Assembly: GCF_036250065.1 (NCBI RefSeq)
Contig: NZ_CP109199.1
Location: forward strand, 7,500,001 to 7,564,000
Direction of reading: 5' to 3'
Origin: Micromonospora sp. NBC_01699
GTDB taxonomy: Bacteria > Actinomycetota > Actinomycetes > Mycobacteriales > Micromonosporaceae
DNA: 64,000 nt
Each line of letters starts with the position of its first letter. Positions within the stretch are counted from its first letter, which is position 1. The translations under genes were made by a program, and so were the position numbers. A model generated the notes under the pieces. It had not been told where the DNA came from, did no database searches, and saw only the letters and a program-made list of their open reading frames with translations. This document shows positions 60,535 to 64,000 of this stretch, piece by piece.

Positions 60535-61842
60535 TCAGCCCAGCAGCCCGGCCTCGCGCGCCGCCTTCAGCGACGGCTTGACCCGGTACGTCGGCCCCAC
60601 CAGCGACGCCACCGCGTCGATGGTCTTGAGTCCCTCGCCGGTGTTGTAGACAACGGTCTCGGCGGTCGGGTCGAGCCGTCCGCTCGCCACCAGCTTGCGC
60701 AGGCAGGCCACCGTAACCCCGCCCGCCGTCTCGGCGAACACCCCGGTCGTACGCGCCAACAGCCGGATCGCGTCGCGGATCTCGTCGTCGTCGGCGTACT
60801 CCATCCAGCCGCCGGTACGCCGCACCGCCTCCAGCGCGTACACCCCGGCGGCCGGGTCGCCGATGTTGAGCGACTTGGCGATGCCGGTCGGCTTCACCGG
60901 CACGATGGTGTCGGTGTCGTTGTGCAGGGCGGTCGCGATCGGGTTACACCCGGCCGACTGGGCGCCGAACACCTTCCAGCCGTTGGCCGGCGCCTCGACC
61001 AGGCCGATCTCGACCAGCTCGCTGAACGCCTTGTCAATCTTGGTCAGCAGCTCGCCGCTGGCCATCGGGATGACCACCTGTTCGGGGATGCGCCAGCCGA
61101 GTTGCTCGGCCACCTCGTACCCCAGGGTCTTCGAACCCTCGGCGTAGTACGGCCGCACGTTGACGTTGACGAACGCGGTGTCCTCGAACTCGTCGGTCTC
61201 CACCAGCTCGCCGCAGAGCCGGTTCACGTCGTCGTACGAGCCGTCGATGGCGACCAGGTCGCCGCCGTACACGGCGGTGGTGATGATCTTTCCCTGCTCC
61301 AGGTCGGCCGGGATGAACACGATCGAGGGGACCCCGGCGCGGGCCGCGTGCGCGGCGACCGAGTTGGCCAGGTTGCCGGTGGAGGCGCAGGCGAACCGGT
61401 TGAAGCCGAGGCCGCGCGCGGCGGTCAGCGCCACCGAGACCACCCGGTCCTTGAACGAGTGAGTGGGGTTGGCACTGTCGTCCTTGACCCAGAGCGGCGC
61501 GGTGATGCCCAGCTCGGCGGCGAGGTGCGGAGCGGCGACCAGCGGGGTCAGGCCGGGGTCGAGGGTGACCCGGGTGGCCGGGTCCTGGCCGGCGGGGAGC
61601 AGCGCGGCGTACCGCCAGATGTTCTGCGGGCCGGCCTCGATGTCCGCTCGGGTGACCTTCGCCAGGGCTTCCTGGTCGTAGGCGACCTCAAGCGGGCCGA
61701 AACACTCGTAACAGGCGTGCTGCGCGATCAGCGGGTACTGCGCGCCGCAGCCCCGGCAGACCAGCGCGCGGGCCGGATTTACCGGCGCGTCACTGTCAGC
61801 AGCGGTAGCGGAACTCTGGGTCTCGCCGAGGATCGCAGTCAT
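60535..61842 (-). CDS. thrC: Threonine synthase
   Basis: This 435-residue fold-type II PLP enzyme has an N-terminal zinc ribbon of four cysteines (C29, C32, C44, C47 in CRGCG and CYEC), the Schiff-base lysine K131 in NPTHSFKDRVV, the loop ACASTGNLANSVAAHAARAG and the late segment YNTGEGLKTIDAV. By family it converts O-phosphohomoserine to threonine. Its leader is a SAM-I riboswitch, which would lower expression when S-adenosylmethionine is plentiful. The zinc-ribbon type is unlike the thrC of the usual hom-thrC-thrB operon, so a second role in homocysteine chemistry is possible. The ATG at 61842 has GAGAGGA upstream. Confidence 0.9.
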   Translation of the reverse strand: MTAILGETQSSATAADSDAPVNPARALVCRGCGAQYPLIAQHACYECFGPLEVAYDQEALAKVTRADIEAGPQNIWRYAALLPAGQDPATRVTLDPGLTPLVAAPHLAAELGITAPLWVKDDSANPTHSFKDRVVSVALTAARGLGFNRFACASTGNLANSVAAHAARAGVPSIVFIPADLEQGKIITTAVYGGDLVAIDGSYDDVNRLCGELVETDEFEDTAFVNVNVRPYYAEGSKTLGYEVAEQLGWRIPEQVVIPMASGELLTKIDKAFSELVEIGLVEAPANGWKVFGAQSAGCNPIATALHNDTDTIVPVKPTGIAKSLNIGDPAAGVYALEAVRRTGGWMEYADDDEIRDAIRLLARTTGVFAETAGGVTVACLRKLVASGRLDPTAETVVYNTGEGLKTIDAVASLVGPTYRVKPSLKAAREAGLLG

Positions 61843-61855
61843 GCGATGTCGTCCT

Positions 61856-61984
61856 CTCATCTTTCCCAACGCCGCACGGTGCGGCGGGGACGGACTTGGC
61901 ACCTGCCACGATCGGCTCGTCATCGAGCCGGCGGGTGGTTGCCGGGGCTTCATCGGGCCGTATCCCTCTGCCCCTCTGGATGAG
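61856..61984 (-). promoter_or_regulatory. SAM-I (S-box) riboswitch
   Basis: On the minus strand the leader reads CTCATCCAGAGGGGCAGAGG, then GGCCCGATGAAGCCCCGGCA, then GGTGCCAAGTCC, then GGGAAAGATGAG. These are the conserved elements of the SAM-I aptamer in the right order, including the kink-turn and the pseudoknot partner. P1 pairs CTCATC with GATGAG. The 3' strand of P1 adjoins the GAGAGGA ribosome site, so SAM binding would hide the thrC start. Confidence 0.93.
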
Positions 61985-62103
61985 GTATTCAGTTGTAGGG
62001 CCGATCCTACGGCCGAACGCCGCCGCAACCCAGCACCCCACCACCCCTTGTGACCCACACCCCACCCGACGCGCCCGCCACCCGCCCCACCCCGAACCAG
62101 CCA

Positions 62104-62179
62104 AGATCCGCACACTTTCGCGGAGGGAGTGGCTGTCGCGGGCAAAACAACCACTCTTTCAGCGAAAGTGTGGAGATCT
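62104..62179. repeat. Long palindrome P6 (family A)
   Basis: AGATCCGCACACTTTCGCGG with AGGGAGTGGCTGTC (left arm) pairs with GACAACCACTCTTTCAGCGA-type sequence and AAGTGTGGAGATCT (right arm), with six mismatches. It shares AGATCCGCAC with P1 and the AGAGTGG core with P1, P3 and P4. It lies between the thrC leader (minus strand) and the 3' end of the secreted protein gene. The stretch 61985-62200 holds nothing else that I can support. Confidence 0.75.
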
Positions 62180-62200
62180 CGCGGCGTGCGGGGTACGGGT

Positions 62201-62557
62201 TTACCACCAGACCCGCCGGCAATACCCGGCAGTCGACGCGAAAGCCGTGCCGTAGCTGTCGGTCACGTACACCGTCACGTCGTAGTACATGTTGAACAAG
62301 CAGCTCTTACGCACGCTGGTCTTGCCGTCCCATGCGGGGCGGTGGGCGCCGTCGACGAACCATTGGATGGTCACCGGCTCGACGGCGCCCGCGTACTCCA
62401 CCAAGCAGGCCAGGGTGGATGCGCCGGACTCGCAGTCCAGGTATTTGATGGCGGGGTAGGCGCTGGCCGGGGTAGTCGGCGCGAGCGCGATGGCGAGGCT
62501 ACCGAACAGGGCCACGAGGAACCCGGTGATCCGCTTCACTGACGGCGATGACAGCAT
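62201..62557 (-). CDS. Small secreted protein with four cysteines
   Basis: This 118-residue protein has a clear signal peptide (VKRITGFLVALFGSLAIALA, cleavage after TTPASA) and an 85-residue mature part with four cysteines (DCES, LACL, SCLF, YCRR). TIQWFVDGAHRPAW and YYDVTVYVTDSYGTA look like strands of an Ig-like fold. I recognise no named family. The ATG at 62557 has AAGGAGG 5 bp upstream, a strong site. The gene stands alone; the region 62558-62839 (282 bp, lower GC) holds its promoter and no other gene. Confidence 0.75.
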   Translation of the reverse strand: MLSSPSVKRITGFLVALFGSLAIALAPTTPASAYPAIKYLDCESGASTLACLVEYAGAVEPVTIQWFVDGAHRPAWDGKTSVRKSCLFNMYYDVTVYVTDSYGTAFASTAGYCRRVWW

Positions 62558-62839
62558 TCGACCTCCTTGGAGATTAGGCGGATTGACCACCGGCACTGCC
62601 TCGCCGGCAGATTCAATCTTAATCACCTCAGCGGGACGCACGATAGATCAGCCATCAAGACAATCATCTTGGTCGATGCATAGTCTGCCAAGCAGTCGGT
62701 AACGCTCGATTGCTTTCATTCAAGAGCTATGCCGGCAAAAAGGAATTCGAAATAAACTGTACGGGATGTCGCCGACCCTCACTCGGCTGTCGTACTCGGC
62801 GAGCGATTCCCGGCGCCGGCACCTCACCCCAGCCGACGG

Positions 62840-63724
62840 TCAGCTGACCACGTCCTTGCGGGTGAAGCGCCAGAAGGCAAGGCTCCAGAAGATGGTGGCG
62901 TAGCTGATCGCCGAGATGCAGCCCCGTACGATGTCGTCGGTCTGGATCGGGGTGGAGAGCAGGCCCAGCCACGCAGTGCTGTAATGGGTCGGCAGAAAGT
63001 CGCGGACCACGCCGAGGGCCTCGATCTGGTCCAGGATGCTGGACAGGATCCAGAGCAGCACGGCGCCGCCGACCGCGCCCAGGGCGGCATCGGTGGTGAC
63101 CGAGAGCAGGAACGCCAGCCCGGCCACCACCAGCAGCGCCACCGCCAGATAGCCGAGGATGCCGAGCAACCGAAGCAGGCCCTCGCCGGCCGGGATCTGC
63201 GCGGCGACGGTGCTCTGCAACGGCTCCCAGCCGTACCGGATGGTGCCGGCGAGCAGGGCGGTGCCGATCAGCAGTAGCAACGCCAGCCCGGAGTACGCGA
63301 GCGCCACGACCAGCTTCACCGCCAGCAGGCGGGACCGGGGCACCGGGACCGCCAGCAGGTAACGCAGGCTGCCCCAGCTCGCCTCGCTGGCCACGGTGTC
63401 GCCGCAGAACAGCGCCACCACGACGACCAGCAGGAACGACGACGACACGAAGATGCAGAACAGGGCGAAGTTGAGCCCGCCCGTGGTGGCGAGGTCGATC
63501 AGGCTGGCGAACTCGTTGTTGCCGTTGTCGTCGTCACCGCCCGCGTTGAACTGGAACGCGATCAGCACGATGATCGGCAGCAGGACCATCGCCGCCAACG
63601 TCAACTGCGTACGCCGACGCGCGAACTGCCGGCGCCACTCGGTCGCCACCGTGAGCGTCGCCCGGGGCCGGTAACCCGTCGCCGCACCCGCGCTCTCGAC
63701 GGTCACCTGATCCGTGCCGGCCAT
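62840..63724 (-). CDS. ABC-2 type transporter permease
   Basis: This 294-residue protein has six transmembrane helices: AAMVLLPIIVLIAFQFN, LNFALFCIFVSSSFLLVVVV, LVVALAYSGLALLLLIGTAL, LGILGYLAVALLVVAGLAFL and GAVGGAVLLWILSSILDQIE among them. TVASEASWGSLRYLLAVPVP is typical of ABC-2 permeases. It forms an exporter with the ATPase encoded directly upstream (stop at 63761). The substrate is unknown; such pairs often expel antibiotics or peptides. Confidence 0.88.
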   Translation of the reverse strand: MAGTDQVTVESAGAATGYRPRATLTVATEWRRQFARRRTQLTLAAMVLLPIIVLIAFQFNAGGDDDNGNNEFASLIDLATTGGLNFALFCIFVSSSFLLVVVVALFCGDTVASEASWGSLRYLLAVPVPRSRLLAVKLVVALAYSGLALLLLIGTALLAGTIRYGWEPLQSTVAAQIPAGEGLLRLLGILGYLAVALLVVAGLAFLLSVTTDAALGAVGGAVLLWILSSILDQIEALGVVRDFLPTHYSTAWLGLLSTPIQTDDIVRGCISAISYATIFWSLAFWRFTRKDVVS

Positions 63725-63760
63725 GTCAGCGGTCCCCGCTTTCCCGAGAATCGGTCATCG

Positions 63761-64000
63761 TCATCGGTCCCCGCTGCCCCGGGAGTTGTCGCCGACCAGG
63801 GCGAGGAACGCGTCCTCCAGCCGGCGGCGCGGCATCACCCGGTCGACTCCCACGCCGGCCCGGACCAGTTCGGCGACCACCTCGCTGCGGGCGGTCCCGT
63901 TCACGTCCACCACCAGCGCCCCGTCCCCGTTGGACAGCACCTGCACCCCGTCCAACCGATCGAGTACGGCCCGCGCGGCGACCGGGTCGCTGACGTCGAA
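63761..64000 (-). CDS. ABC transporter ATPase, C-terminal fragment
   Basis: The frame runs from the window edge to a stop at 63761, giving the last 79 residues of a protein that starts outside. FDVSDPVAARAVLDRLDGVQ, TARSEVVAELVRAGVGVDRV and RRRLEDAFLALVGD match the C-terminal region of drug-export type ABC ATPases (the DUF4162-like segment after the nucleotide-binding domain). The permease gene begins 36 bp downstream on the same strand, so both form one exporter. The Walker motifs lie outside the window. Confidence 0.85.
   Translation of the reverse strand, partial: FDVSDPVAARAVLDRLDGVQVLSNGDGALVVDVNGTARSEVVAELVRAGVGVDRVMPRRRLEDAFLALVGDNSRGSGDR

Overview
The window is chromosomal DNA from a very GC-rich actinomycete, most likely a member of the Micromonosporaceae (family level is inference; actinomycete level is secure). 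The evidence is the codon use, the many GTG starts, the TANNNT boxes 6-8 bp upstream of start codons (leaderless transcripts), mycothiol synthase, a GlnR-type regulator, an F420-type oxidoreductase and actinobacterial forms of GroEL2, CspA and the SAM-IV riboswitch. The gene order ygfZ, pabC, nitrobindin, sseC-cysA2, lmeA, glnR, mshD, pst resembles the Rv0811c-Rv0820 block of Mycobacterium tuberculosis, so this is core chromosome rather than a plasmid or prophage.

Layout. 1-5.3 kb: ygfZ (cut by the window edge), a Fur-family regulator, pabC, a small membrane protein coupled to nitrobindin, DsrE, an acetyltransferase, a luciferase-like oxidoreductase and a nucleoside deaminase. 5.4-13.4 kb: inositol-phosphatase family protein, an unknown membrane-anchored protein, two duplicated winged-helix regulators with shrunken receiver domains, and a 1466-residue secreted subtilase with Kelch repeats. 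13.5-20.3 kb: sseC-cysA2 behind a Cys-rich leader peptide, an LmeA-like protein, a membrane protein, a GlnR-type regulator, a polysaccharide deacetylase and mshD. 20.4-24.7 kb: pstSCAB behind a PHO box. 24.7-38.5 kb: Nudix, a PLP lyase, a Gfo/Idh oxidoreductase, pit-phoU and ppk2 with a PHO-like triple repeat, an ECF41 sigma factor, DUF402, a DinG-like helicase, an AI-2E family protein, a GroES-like protein and PrsW. 38.5-51.5 kb: a SAM-IV riboswitch with a class V aminotransferase, FUSC, an HD-type protein, DUF4031, GlcD-like, NADAR, a lipoprotein, GlpD, a membrane-embedded subtilase, a GNAT protein and a small acidic protein. 51.5-64 kb: GroEL2 with two CIRCE operators, CspA, a GNAT protein, a PaaN-like dehydrogenase, an intact IS4-family element, another GNAT protein, threonine synthase behind a SAM-I riboswitch, a small secreted protein and an ABC transporter cut by the window end.

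How they fit together. Phosphate: pstSCAB (high affinity), pit-phoU (low affinity) and ppk2 (polyphosphate) carry PhoP-type direct repeats at two sites. Sulfur: a Cys-rich leader on cysA2-sseC, a SAM-IV riboswitch on a cysteine-desulfurase-like gene and a SAM-I riboswitch on thrC put three genes or operons under cysteine or SAM sensing. Protein quality and surface: two S8 proteases of unusual architecture, PrsW, GroEL2, a GroES-like protein and CspA.

Most unusual signals: (i) a dispersed family of 52-76 bp palindromes sharing a GAGAAAGAGTGGyTATCC-like core at 2.1, 28.3, 42.2 and 62.1 kb, mostly between convergent genes, whose arms differ from copy to copy yet still pair; (ii) the duplicated truncated response regulators, each preceded by an 11-bp-period direct repeat, one of them divergent from the giant subtilase; (iii) a SAM-I riboswitch on a threonine synthase; (iv) a transposase hairpin whose left arm contains the likely promoter; (v) several short tandem repeats and a G-rich/C-rich tract pair around a hairpin. 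No tRNA, rRNA, CRISPR, prophage or biosynthetic gene cluster was seen.
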